Shown: in pieces, positions 8,844 to 17,562 of the stretch
Position numbering within the stretch: the first letter of the stretch is position 1
Layout: every line of letters starts with the position of its first letter
Assembly (NCBI RefSeq): GCF_026167665.1
Contig: NZ_CP098740.1
Coordinates: forward strand, 1,612,001 to 1,676,000
Source of the DNA: Streptomyces drozdowiczii
Lineage (GTDB): Bacteria; Actinomycetota; Actinomycetes; Streptomycetales; Streptomycetaceae
Direction: 5' to 3'
DNA: 64,000 nt
Position numbers and translations under genes: made by a program
The notes under the pieces: model-generated
The model's input: the letters and a program-made list of their open reading frames with translations, nothing else
Told to the model about the DNA's origin: nothing
Databases searched by the model: none

Positions 8844-9890
8844 TGCCCGACCCCACTGTCCCGGAGGCCGATTTTCGACCTCGACGACCTCCCGCCCGCG
8901 CCGCCCGTCCACCATGCCGAGCAGGCGCTCCTCGGCGCCCTCCTCCTCGAACCCGACCGCCTGAAGTCCCTTGTGGCCCGCTGGAGGCGTGGGACTTCGG
9001 CAGCGCTCTGCACGCGGCGGTGTTCGCCGCCATGACCGCCCTCACCCCACCCCGGCCGACATCCACGCCAAGGAGCCGGTCTGGCTAACGGCGGTTCTCA
9101 ACAACGCCCAGCCCAAGGCGCGCGGGCTGACCGCCTCCTACCTCCACCAGCTCGTCGGCGCCTGCCCCCACCCCGTGCACGCTCCCTCGTACGCGGCGAT
9201 GGTCCGCGCCGGCCAGGCCCGCCGGACCCTGCGCGGCCACGCGGAAATCCTCATCAACACCGCCAGCGACCCGATGCTGGAAGACCAGCCGCACATCGTC
9301 CTGGCCACCGCCGACAAGCTCGCCGCCCTCACGGAACACCTCGCGGGCCGCTTCCCCGCCCACTCCAGCCCCCTGCCCCGCACCAGCCTGCGCCCACCCC
9401 GAACAGCTCGACACCCTGCGCTGGCTGCAGCCGGACGACTTCGCCGTTCCCCCGCACGGCCAGATCTTCCACTGCCTGCGCACCCTCGCGCGCCACAGCG
9501 ACCCTGTTGTCGACCCCATCACCGTGCTGTGGGAAGCCCAACACCAAGGACTCATCACCCCCAGCCTTCCCCCGGCCGACCTGCAAGGCATGCTCTCCGG
9601 CCCCGCCGCTGCGCTATGCACTGGGCCGAACGCACGCTGCGCCGGGCCCTGCTTGCCCGCGCCCACACCACGGGACTCCACGTATTCGCCTACACCGAGG
9701 ACCACACGAACACCGTCCACCAGCTCATCACCGGCAGCCGTCGCGCCCTGGCCGACCTCCAAGCCGTCCACACCCGCTGGCAGCGGGCCACCCACTCCAC
9801 GTCGGCCACAACACCCCGCTCCCAGGCAACAGCCACACCGCGAGCGAGCCCCCCGCCACCTCTCGTCAGATCCCCTTCCATTACGCGGGG
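8843..9890 (+). pseudogene. DnaB-N-like protein, broken by several frameshifts
   Basis: Pieces in three frames line up as one protein. They are MPDPTVPEAD, then HHAEQALLGALLLEPDRL, then EAWDFGSALHAAVFAAM, then PADIHAKEPVWLTAVLNNAQ, then EQLDTLRWLQPDDF through ITVLWEAQHQGL, and finally MHWAERTLRRALL. The HAEQALLGALLL start and the repeated second half resemble the N-terminal domain of replicative DnaB helicases, a family common on actinobacterial plasmids and integrative elements. I count five frame changes, near 8873, 8980, 9045, 9395 and 9612, some gaining and some losing a base. This argues for real decay of an old mobile-element replication gene. Confidence 0.65.
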
Positions 9891-9956
9891 GCACCCGATG
9901 ACCACCCCCCTCCGATCCGGCCGGAGGCACGCCGGCCGGACCCTCTCAGGGGACGA

Positions 9957-11510
9957 ATGGCAGAGTGGGATCTCGTGCCTTCGAAGAAACAGCATGACCA
10001 GCAACCCCTCCTCCACCCGGATGCCATCGACATACCGGTCCTCTTCCGCGACGGCCCGGGAGGACGGACCAGAGGTGAATGGCGCCGCAAGGATCACGCG
10101 GAGTGGACGGGCCCCGCCTTTCCTGCTTCCAACGGCTGGTATCTACCGACAACGACGTGGCGCGAGATCCTAAAGGCCGCCATCAACGTGGGGCGTGACC
10201 TTTCTCCTTGGCTGGACCGTCCCTACTACGCCGCGCGGGAGATCGGGGCTCGGATCGCGCCCCTGGACGCCTATCTGGACCTCCATGACGGGCCGCGCCT
10301 GCACGACTACAACGCTGGCCGCCGACTGACGGCGAATGTCGTCCTGGAGCAGGGCACTGAGGCCAGTGCCCGCGGGGCGTTGGGCTATCGGCTGGGCATG
10401 ACCATGGCCGAATGGGCGTGTCGCTCCCTGCTGGGGCTGGGCCAGACCTACCACATCGAGGATAGCTGGCCCCTCGACATCGAAGATCCCGCAGCCAACA
10501 CAAAGTCAGTCAAGGGCCAGAAGAACCCCCGTCCCGACCTCCACGGCTGGCACAACGGGGAGTACCTGCCCTGGCTGATCGAGGCCAAGGGCGGCGAGGG
10601 CGGACCCGAGGGACTGCAGCGAGGGTGGGAGCAGCTGGAGGGCGGATGCACCGTGGTCCACCCGCACGGCCTGGACCACCGCCTCCTGCTGTGCGGAGCC
10701 GCCCTGAAACGCGAGGTGAGCTCGAGGAACGATCTGTTCGTCACGATCCGCCATGAGCTCCACATCGGAGGATCCGCGGCCTCTGCCGGCACATGCCCGG
10801 GCAGCGTCCCTGGACCGGGTGACGGGCCACAGACAGCGGAGGCCAGCCTGGAGGAAGACGATCAAGGCAGCACCTTGCTGGATGTGGCTCGGTCCCAGAT
10901 GCTCCTTTTCCTCTCGCTGCGCGCTGTGGAGATCGCGTCCTCCGCGAGCCTCCGCCTGGTGCCCGTTGCCCGGGACCGCCACAACCGCCGCGCATCCGGG
11001 TTGCTGACTCTCATGGAAGACGACCATTCGACCCGTGAACGCCGGGAGGCCCTAGCCAGGCAGAAGGAAAGCCCCTCTGATGGCAGCGCACGAGGACTGG
11101 GTCTGGAGAGCTTCCTCACTGCGCGAATTCCCAACAGCGAGGTCATTCTCGGCATGTCACAACGGCTCTACGCCGCCTGTGAGGAGCTCTATCAGGCAGA
11201 CCGGGAGATTGCTGACCAGACCCCCGGCCTACGAGCCGAGGATCGCGTCACGGTCGGTTTGAGCGACGAGGCGATCGACGACCGCGCATCGTCTGCCCGC
11301 CGCGAGTACCGAGAACGCCAACAGTTCGAGCAGCCACGCATCCAGCGCAGAGTCCGCGACGCCTTCACAGCTGCGGAGGAACAGCGGCCCTGGGCATCGC
11401 GGTTGGGCGCAAACCCGGAGTTCACCCTGTCCCCCGGCACCCTTGAAGGCACCACGCCAGAGACCTACCTGGCCATCAACCCGGAAACGGTATTCCACCG
11501 CCATCGCTGA
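9957..11510 (+). CDS. Candidate PD-(D/E)XK nuclease-like protein of the defence island
   Basis: This 517-residue protein is not one I recognise by family. Residues 193-194 (RPDL) and 209-211 (IEAK) have the spacing and form of a PD-(D/E)XK nuclease core, and the region around them alternates strands and helices as that fold does. The C-terminal half is charged and helical. I chose ATG 9957, preceded closely by AGGGGA; the frame is open upstream, but that part is the decay zone. The gene converges on the helicase/ATPase operon and they share a terminator between them. A role in restriction of unmodified DNA is an inference from the motif and location. Confidence 0.6.
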   Translation: MAEWDLVPSKKQHDQQPLLHPDAIDIPVLFRDGPGGRTRGEWRRKDHAEWTGPAFPASNGWYLPTTTWREILKAAINVGRDLSPWLDRPYYAAREIGARIAPLDAYLDLHDGPRLHDYNAGRRLTANVVLEQGTEASARGALGYRLGMTMAEWACRSLLGLGQTYHIEDSWPLDIEDPAANTKSVKGQKNPRPDLHGWHNGEYLPWLIEAKGGEGGPEGLQRGWEQLEGGCTVVHPHGLDHRLLLCGAALKREVSSRNDLFVTIRHELHIGGSAASAGTCPGSVPGPGDGPQTAEASLEEDDQGSTLLDVARSQMLLFLSLRAVEIASSASLRLVPVARDRHNRRASGLLTLMEDDHSTRERREALARQKESPSDGSARGLGLESFLTARIPNSEVILGMSQRLYAACEELYQADREIADQTPGLRAEDRVTVGLSDEAIDDRASSARREYRERQQFEQPRIQRRVRDAFTAAEEQRPWASRLGANPEFTLSPGTLEGTTPETYLAINPETVFHRHR

Positions 11511-11540
11511 CAGGTCGACTCCGTGCTGCGGCGCAAGCGC

Positions 11541-11573
11541 GTGGCTCCCCGGTCAGTCGAACCGGGGAGCCAC
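11541..11573. terminator. Bidirectional terminator between convergent genes
   Basis: A perfect 13-base-pair stem (11541-11553 with 11561-11573) has a 7-base loop. It lies 30 bases after the end of the nuclease-like gene on one side and 156 bases from the end of the 135-residue gene on the other. There is no clear T-tract, but stem strength and position support the call. Confidence 0.65.
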
Positions 11574-11728
11574 CGGATTAGTGCGCGTGCACCGCCGCCA
11601 CGAAGCAAACCGTCGGTAGGCGCCACCCCGCCGCACCGCACAACCTCACCCTCGTCCGCGAGTGGACATACTGAGACTCAAAGCTGCAGACAGCCCATCA
11701 CTACTGCAGTCCGCGGCGGCCGATGCTC

Positions 11729-12136
11729 TCAGGCTGCAGGCACTTCGATCGCATTCAGTAGTGCCAGGATCGGTTCGTTAGCGCCCAAGCAACGGTCTGC
11801 CACCCACTCAAGACCGTAGTCCGCGTAGCTGGAAGCAAGTCTGATGACTTCTCGCGGCTGCGTGAGGACCGCCTCGCCCAGTTCGGCTATCGCAAGCAGC
11901 TCAAGGTGGACGATGCGCCAATCGTCGCTTGCGAAGATGGTGCCATCGGCGAACTTTCGAACTTCGCCCGCACGCTGACGCTTCTGACCATGTTTGACAC
12001 CGATACACAGACCAAGCCACCACGCATCGATCATTCGTCCCACCGGCCTGCCGGGCCCAAAAAACTGGCTGATCTTCGGATGCAGGTCCGCCGGCATGGT
12101 CAGCTCAACAGACGCGTATGGGCTCATACCGCTCAC
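11729..12136 (-). CDS. Unrecognised 135-residue protein, last gene of the helicase/ATPase operon
   Basis: The protein is soluble and mostly helical, with a basic patch KHGQKRQR near residue 53 and a leucine-rich second half ending NEPILALLNAIE. I do not recognise a family. Its GTG start overlaps the TGA of the upstream ATPase in a GTGA junction, so it is probably made in step with it; an in-frame ATG lies three codons further on. Its place as the final gene of a defence operon suggests a partner or specificity subunit. It is similar in size to DndE, but I see no convincing DndE sequence pattern. Confidence 0.65.
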   Translation of the reverse strand: MSGMSPYASVELTMPADLHPKISQFFGPGRPVGRMIDAWWLGLCIGVKHGQKRQRAGEVRKFADGTIFASDDWRIVHLELLAIAELGEAVLTQPREVIRLASSYADYGLEWVADRCLGANEPILALLNAIEVPAA

Positions 12137-14265
12137 GCCACAGGTTCCTCTCTGAACCGCAATCCGAGATCGTTATCATGACGCCGCGCACAGATATTGC
12201 ATTGCTCTCGGTGGCTGCAGCCGCAGTTGCGCGAATACGGCTCATCGTCGGCCCACTTGTGCACGAGATCGAGTGGGTAATGCTGGCTACACGACAGGGT
12301 GCCGAAGACTCCAGCCCTCTCGTCCAGGATGTGTTCCACGCCAGCGATCTCGGATCGAGTCAATAGCAGCACCACTTGATATGGCGTTTCATCGGGCGCC
12401 GGAGGGCGTGTGATAGCTTCGACCATGCGCTCCTTGGTGGTACCTGAGACCATCCCAAGCGGGGTGTCGATGAACCGTGGCGCGACCGTGCCAGCGACTT
12501 CCATGAGCGACCATACGAATGCGAGTGTTAGCGCACGCTGGGAGGCCCCGTTTACTTCAAAGTCAGGGTCAAGGCTGTTGCCGTGCTGGCTCGAAACAAC
12601 GATATCAAAATTGCTAGTGATCGACGTCGAGGTGATGACACCCGTGGTATCACTATTGTCGGCACCGATGATTTTTTTGAACATGCCGTCAAGACGTTTC
12701 GAGACCCGCTCGACATAGGGCCCTTCAAGCTGGCCCTGAACTGCCCTCGCCAGGTTCAGGAGGTCCAGTCCGACATCACGCCTGACGGCAAGATCTCGCG
12801 AAATGCCGGCATTACGCTCGGCGTTCCCTTTCTCTTCGCGCTTCTGGTCACAATCGTACTGCACAGTCCCGCGGCGAGTGTCCAGGTTGCCGAGTTTAAA
12901 ATTTACGTCGCTCTTTTTGCGGTCGAGTTCGGTAAGCTCTTCGGTCAACTCTCGCACCCTCGCGTCGTCAATCAGGGCACGGCGCTCTTCTGCCGCATAC
13001 AAGGCAGTCGTTTTATTCCGGACCGATTCCGCCAGCTTTGCGAAATCCCCTAGAACCTCGGCGCGAACTTCCGTGAAGTCCTGCCTATTTAGACTGCGCA
13101 GCGCCCTTGCACCGTACCGTAGCTCCGTGAGGCGCTCCGCGATCGCACCTCGGCCCTGCTGCTCGGCCAGCAACTTTGAAACCTCATCGCGATGGGTCGA
13201 GCCTGGATCCAGGCTTTCTCCACAGATACAGATGCCGAGCTCAAGCCGATCTTCCAGAATCTGCGTTGACGTCTTCGGGATCTCGCGAAGGTTCTTCAGC
13301 TCCTCCAGGCGCTTCAGGGCCTGGCCCAGTGGGGCATCCGCAAGAGTCCAGGACAGGGCTTCACTGCGCAGCATGCCCTTCATCCTGTCGAGGTTCCTTT
13401 GCTGATAGCCCTCCAGCGAAGCCAGATCCCCCTTGAGCCCCTGTATCTCTTGGTTGATGGCATCAAGATCGCCGATGCCTCGGATGGATTCAAGATCGCG
13501 GGTTTTGCGGTTTTGATCCCTCTCGATGTTTCCGAGCCGAACCGTGTGCTTCTCGTAGTCCTCGTCGATCTCTTTGAGTGCTAGTTCGAGCTTTTCGAGT
13601 TCGCCCGTGACCTTTTCCAGTTTGCCGCCGGCATCCCGGGCCGCTTTCCGGTCGAGGCCGGCCTGTACCGCCTCAATGTCAACGACTGCCGTCCGGAGCT
13701 GGCGAATTCCGAGCAAGCTCTCGATCGCGAGGTGGACCTTCTCCTGCCGTACCCGCGCTTCTTGCTTGCCGGTGATAAACTTCTGAACGTCGTCCCCGTT
13801 GGTGAAGAAGATGTCCACGAGCCTCTTTGGCAGCCACTGCTCCAGCCACGACTCAGGCTGGTCAAGGTTCTCATCGCCTGATGCCGTGAGCTTTGACAGC
13901 TTCACAACTTCCCGGCCGCGCTGCACCGATCCAGTCACCTCGGGGGTTTCCTGAACCTGTCGCGTGAGCCGGTAGAGCACCGTGCCAGCGTCGTCGGTGA
14001 TATCGAAATCGAGAACAACCTCGATGAATACCGGTGATCCGGCAGGTGTCGCCTTGGACGACAGCCTGATATCCATGGGGCTGGTGACGCTCTTGAGAGC
14101 ATCCATCCCATACAAGCCCCAGATAATTGCATAGTGAAGAGACGTCTTGCCGGACCCGTTCTCGGCACGTATGACAGTCAGCGGTTTGACAGGATCGATC
14201 GACAATTGGATGTCGACGTCTTTGAGCAGCTTGAAGTTATGGACTCTGATCCGCTGGATTCTCAT
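12133..14265 (-). CDS. DndD/SMC-like ATPase
   Basis: This 710-residue protein begins like DndD and RecF/Rad50-type ATPases, with a Walker A motif ENGSGKTS at residues 35-42. Long coiled coils follow from about 200 to 300 and 400 to 500, with a CIC sequence at 346-348 between them, in the place of a Rad50-type zinc hook. Toward the end come an ABC-signature-like NGASQRALTLAF and a Walker B of the form RFIDTPLG. The tail has clustered cysteines and histidines (CGCSH, CNICARRH) that may bind zinc. Both ends overlap neighbouring genes by four bases. It probably uses ATP to act on DNA ends or phosphorothioate sites with the helicase upstream. Confidence 0.8.
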   Translation of the reverse strand: MRIQRIRVHNFKLLKDVDIQLSIDPVKPLTVIRAENGSGKTSLHYAIIWGLYGMDALKSVTSPMDIRLSSKATPAGSPVFIEVVLDFDITDDAGTVLYRLTRQVQETPEVTGSVQRGREVVKLSKLTASGDENLDQPESWLEQWLPKRLVDIFFTNGDDVQKFITGKQEARVRQEKVHLAIESLLGIRQLRTAVVDIEAVQAGLDRKAARDAGGKLEKVTGELEKLELALKEIDEDYEKHTVRLGNIERDQNRKTRDLESIRGIGDLDAINQEIQGLKGDLASLEGYQQRNLDRMKGMLRSEALSWTLADAPLGQALKRLEELKNLREIPKTSTQILEDRLELGICICGESLDPGSTHRDEVSKLLAEQQGRGAIAERLTELRYGARALRSLNRQDFTEVRAEVLGDFAKLAESVRNKTTALYAAEERRALIDDARVRELTEELTELDRKKSDVNFKLGNLDTRRGTVQYDCDQKREEKGNAERNAGISRDLAVRRDVGLDLLNLARAVQGQLEGPYVERVSKRLDGMFKKIIGADNSDTTGVITSTSITSNFDIVVSSQHGNSLDPDFEVNGASQRALTLAFVWSLMEVAGTVAPRFIDTPLGMVSGTTKERMVEAITRPPAPDETPYQVVLLLTRSEIAGVEHILDERAGVFGTLSCSQHYPLDLVHKWADDEPYSRNCGCSHREQCNICARRHDNDLGLRFREEPVA

Positions 14266-14483
14266 TGATCGCTTCCACCACCAAGCGCGGCCGCGAAACT
14301 CCCTACCTTCTCCACGCGCTTGGCGATGAGTTCCTGCCGCTGCCGACTGGTTGTCATATTCTCCTGCTGCCTCGCGATCAGGTCAAGCACCTCAATGAGA
14401 TCCTCGTGATATCCGTCGTACCGCAGCGGAAGCTGTCTCACCTCGACGCTGGCGACTTCTCGGATGCGGGGAGTTGTTGCCAT
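14262..14483 (-). CDS. Small 73-residue protein between helicase and ATPase
   Basis: A short charged helical protein with a heptad-like middle (DLIEVLDLIARQQENM). I do not recognise it. Its stop overlaps the ATG of the DndD-like ATPase in an ATGA junction and it starts 14 bases after the helicase gene ends, so it is firmly inside the operon. Conserved coupling of such a small gene usually means its product binds one of its neighbours, here perhaps bridging helicase and ATPase. If the operon is the SspFGH type of effector, this could be the middle component, but I cannot verify that. Confidence 0.65.
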   Translation of the reverse strand: MATTPRIREVASVEVRQLPLRYDGYHEDLIEVLDLIARQQENMTTSRQRQELIAKRVEKVGSFAAALGGGSDQ

Positions 14484-14497
14484 TTCACAGCCCCTAC

Positions 14498-16657
14498 CTA
14501 TAGTGCGGTCTCATACTTGGCGATAATCTCGCGAGGACCGTCGTTATCGTATTCATTTTCCGCCGTACCGGCGAACTCCCGCACCCTGGCAAGCTCCCCC
14601 TTCAAAACAGAACGCGCAGCTGCCGTATCAAGCCGCGGTGGAACAACCAGGAAGTCATGAAGCTCTGCGATCCTCTTCCCAGGGGATTGACGAAGGATCC
14701 TCCCTCTCCTTTGAATCCACTCCCGCCGGACGGTACTGGACGCGAGCAGGTATGCCGTGTCCGTGTGCGGAATGTCCACGCCCTCGTCAAGAACTTTCAT
14801 CGCGGTAAGGGCCTGATAGTCGCCTTTACTGAAGCGTTCAAGATACTGAGCAGCACCCGAACTGGAGGTTTCCGTGTTCGTGTACTGGTGGAAGCGGATT
14901 CCGAGTCGGCGGAGCACACCGTTGACAAGGTGGATCTGGGAGGGCCCTGTCAACGCTACTGGCTTGGCAGACGTATACATGAGTGTTCGAGCGACGTTCT
15001 CGGGTCCACCAGTTTCCAGCAAATATTCAAGTGCGGGAATCTTGGCCTGCGCCTGTTCAAGGACAGCCCGGCGCTTTCGCAAGAGATGCTCGACCTGCGC
15101 GTCATGGCAAAAGTCCTTGCCATCATCAACCGCCATAAACCCTTTGCGCTGTAGCTGACGCGTCAGGTCCTCGTACTCGGCCATCTCCTGCTCGGTTAGC
15201 ACAACCTCGTGGACGTGATAGTTGTACGGCGTCAAGCAGCCGGCATTGATGGCGTCCCGAAGTGTGAACTCGAAAACCGGGGCGCCGAAGAACTCAAAGA
15301 GCGCCTCGGTGCCGTCGGCATTGTACTGACGAGTCGGTGTTGCCGAGAGGCCTAGACGAGCATTAAACCGATGCGGCGCCTTCGCCATGAAGCCAGCCGA
15401 GCCGAGGTTGTGTACCTCGTCACCGACGAGGACGGCGTGCACCTCGTCGGGGAGCTCGGCGATGAAGCTGCGCATGTCCTCGTCTTCAGTGAACAGCTTC
15501 TGAGTGCAGAGAATGACCGCAGTGAATGGGTCTCGTCCTGAGAGTCCTGCACGGACCTCCTCAAGGAGGCCACGGCGCCGCTGGCCTGACATCGCACTCG
15601 GCTGAAACGGCTCGGCACCAAAACCTCTGACGGCTTCTGCCCATTGCCGTAGGAGGGGTGTACTCGGCACGATGATCACGACCAAGACAGGGCCTCTATG
15701 CCTGTCCTGCTCATGAACTGCCGCGATCAGAGCAGTCTGCGTTTTGCCGCCGCCTGTAGCGATGGCCAGAATCCCTCTAGACCCATTACCCAGGAACGCA
15801 TCTACGGCGTGGCCCTGATGGCCAAACTTGCCAGTTCGCCAGTCTACTTTCTCTGGAATCGTGAGCAGTCGTGGGCCAGCCACGTCGATACCCGGCGGGA
15901 GTGGCGGCTCAAGGCCACGTGCATGGTCGGCGTGCCACGATCGCCAGAAGTCCTCGATTGAAGGGGGCGCTGCTCCGGTACTCCGACCGTCGATCACCCG
16001 CAGCCCGTCCTTGAGTTCGACGCACAGGACATGAGGGCTTCTATTCGCCCACTGGCTGTCCCACCGCGCCGCGAGCTTCGTCACGCGCGCTTGCGAGGTG
16101 GAGCCGTCCACCCACGGCCGGTCGACGCTCATTTGTTCACCATTGACCAGTAGGCCCCGGGCTGTTGCGTTGCCGGAACCGTGGACCGCCGCCCAGGTTG
16201 AACCCGAACGCAGCAACCACAGCTTCTTGTGGTACATACCTTGCTTCATCAGCGCAAAGCGGACCACGAGGCGGTTGGAAGCGACAAGGTACGCAAGGCA
16301 GTCGAGGGTGTGATGGACCAGGGCATGCTGTGACAGGGAGGCCTCTTCGAGCAGTCGATCTACAGCCATCTGAATCGCTGCCTGGGGGGCTAGCACCCCA
16401 CGGGCAAGCGCGTCCCGGTCGGCGTCGCTGATTGAGGGGCTGATGAGCAACTCGATCGTGCCGTTGCTCCGCTCAAGGAACGAGGCCAGACCAGGCGCAA
16501 TCTGAGCCAGGCACTGCGAACTGAAGAAGCCCGCTCCGACTCGGACATGATCTGCCACTGCCATGGCTGGGATCAGAACTTCACCGATCAGGTCGTCCTC
16601 AGGGATGTCGTACAGAGACTCGACATCGGCGAGAGTTATTTTGAACTCGCTCGTCAC
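14498..16657 (-). CDS. DEAD/DEAH superfamily 2 helicase with N-terminal phospholipase-D-like nuclease domain
   Basis: This protein of 719 residues combines two enzymes. Residues about 20-200 form a PLD-type domain with HKKLWLL at 143-149 and HGSGN at 159-163, matching the HKD/GSxN active-site pattern. From 295 onward is a superfamily 2 helicase: ATGGGKT (300-306), GDEVH (412-416), LSATPTR (437-443) and QRRGRILR near the end. Such fusions occur in restriction and defence systems. An ATG at 16714 is possible, but I chose GTG 16657 because AAGGTGA lies at a good distance and it overlaps the stop of the upstream ORF in a GTGA junction. It is the likely nuclease/translocase of the Ssp-linked restriction module. 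Confidence 0.8.
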   Translation of the reverse strand: MTSEFKITLADVESLYDIPEDDLIGEVLIPAMAVADHVRVGAGFFSSQCLAQIAPGLASFLERSNGTIELLISPSISDADRDALARGVLAPQAAIQMAVDRLLEEASLSQHALVHHTLDCLAYLVASNRLVVRFALMKQGMYHKKLWLLRSGSTWAAVHGSGNATARGLLVNGEQMSVDRPWVDGSTSQARVTKLAARWDSQWANRSPHVLCVELKDGLRVIDGRSTGAAPPSIEDFWRSWHADHARGLEPPLPPGIDVAGPRLLTIPEKVDWRTGKFGHQGHAVDAFLGNGSRGILAIATGGGKTQTALIAAVHEQDRHRGPVLVVIIVPSTPLLRQWAEAVRGFGAEPFQPSAMSGQRRRGLLEEVRAGLSGRDPFTAVILCTQKLFTEDEDMRSFIAELPDEVHAVLVGDEVHNLGSAGFMAKAPHRFNARLGLSATPTRQYNADGTEALFEFFGAPVFEFTLRDAINAGCLTPYNYHVHEVVLTEQEMAEYEDLTRQLQRKGFMAVDDGKDFCHDAQVEHLLRKRRAVLEQAQAKIPALEYLLETGGPENVARTLMYTSAKPVALTGPSQIHLVNGVLRRLGIRFHQYTNTETSSSGAAQYLERFSKGDYQALTAMKVLDEGVDIPHTDTAYLLASSTVRREWIQRRGRILRQSPGKRIAELHDFLVVPPRLDTAAARSVLKGELARVREFAGTAENEYDNDGPREIIAKYETAL

Positions 16658-16941
16658 TGATTCACCTTGGCGTTGACGCTGGCGATGCTCCCGCCAGGGG
16701 CCAAGAGAGCCCACGCGCCTGTGCCGCCAGCTGCACAGCGCTCCCTCTTACCCCCCATGGCCCCTCCGACCAGCATCCAGGTTGACGCCGCTTCAAGTAT
16801 ACGTTCACGGTGCTCTGCGCCGACCTCGCTCCGGATGCTGCCCCCGACACCCAATCGATCCAAAACGGTGGGGCGCCGGGTCACTGCGCGACGCGTGAGT
16901 GAACTGGCAGGGAGATACGTGGAACTTGTCGCCATCAGCAC
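16654..16941 (-). CDS. Possible 95-residue protein heading the helicase operon
   Basis: This short frame ends in a four-base overlap with the GTG start of the helicase, which is the same coupling seen at two other joints of the operon. That is the main reason to list it. The predicted product has no motif I recognise; the middle part (SIRSEVGAEHRERILEAAS) looks like a helix of a real protein. Against it, there is no clear ribosome binding site before the GTG at 16941 or the ATG at 16935, and base use is less biased than in firm genes. The helicase may simply start at ATG 16714 instead. Confidence 0.35.
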   Translation of the reverse strand: MLMATSSTYLPASSLTRRAVTRRPTVLDRLGVGGSIRSEVGAEHRERILEAASTWMLVGGAMGGKRERCAAGGTGAWALLAPGGSIASVNAKVNQ

Positions 16942-17562
16942 AGGAAACGATGCGGCTCTGAACGGCGGCCGCGCTGCAGTCGGGTCTAGGGCGTGAGGAC
17001 GGGGCAGCAGCCTTCGGCGTCTCCTTGTGAAGGGCGTGGACGCTGGTGGGCGTAGTGGCTTGGCGGCAGCTGGGAGGCGCCGACGGTCCCCTCGCGCTGC
17101 AGACAGGCCGAAGAGTGCCAGGCGCTGTCCGGGGCCTCGACCACCGGCCGTGCGCCCTGGCGCTTCAAGGGCAGCTGTCGACGCGGCTCCAGATCGATGT
17201 GCTAATCGTGAAGATACACCAGGGCTTTCTCACCCGGGAGTTGGGAAGTATCTCCGGCGCTAGAGCTGTAACTCCAGTGCCTGGACAAGCTAGCCGTCAA
17301 GCAGGAACCGACGTCTGTGCGCAGCTAGCCTGAGGAGACCTGGCCCGCGATCCGGGTCGGCATCCGCACCGGTCGGGTTACCGGCCGATCGGCTCGCCGA
17401 CCGCCACAAGTGCAGAATGCCGCCTGCCCAGCCAGCCAGTCCATCGAGGATCCGCCGTCCCCGCCCGGCCCGGCGAAAAGGCAGCGGCACGAATCCAAAC
17501 CACAGGCACACACCGAACCGACGTATCTCATGCCCGCCAAACAGCGCCCACAGCACGATGAG
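16942..17562. other. Stretch without a convincing gene
   Basis: No frame here has both a start signal and a protein-like sequence. A minus-strand frame at 17290-17556 begins with a hydrophobic segment (MLWALFGGHE) directly after the DUF5655 gene, but soon turns into arginine-rich shadow-like sequence. The region must hold the promoter of the helicase operon. It may also be scar sequence between two acquired blocks. Confidence 0.4.

Noticed and set aside
11523..11819. Short plus-strand frame between the convergent genes
   Set aside because: It runs through the terminator hairpin and reads as arbitrary sequence.
1..16941. Classical Dnd system (dndBCDE with dndFGH)
   Set aside because: The second gene is DUF4007 (SspB), not a DndB DGQHR protein, and the ATPase after it is far larger than DndD. 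The DndD-like ATPase stands in a separate operon with a PLD helicase.
17290..17556. Minus-strand frame just after the DUF5655 gene
   Set aside because: Only the first 30 residues look like a membrane helix; no ribosome binding site, and the rest is arginine-rich shadow.
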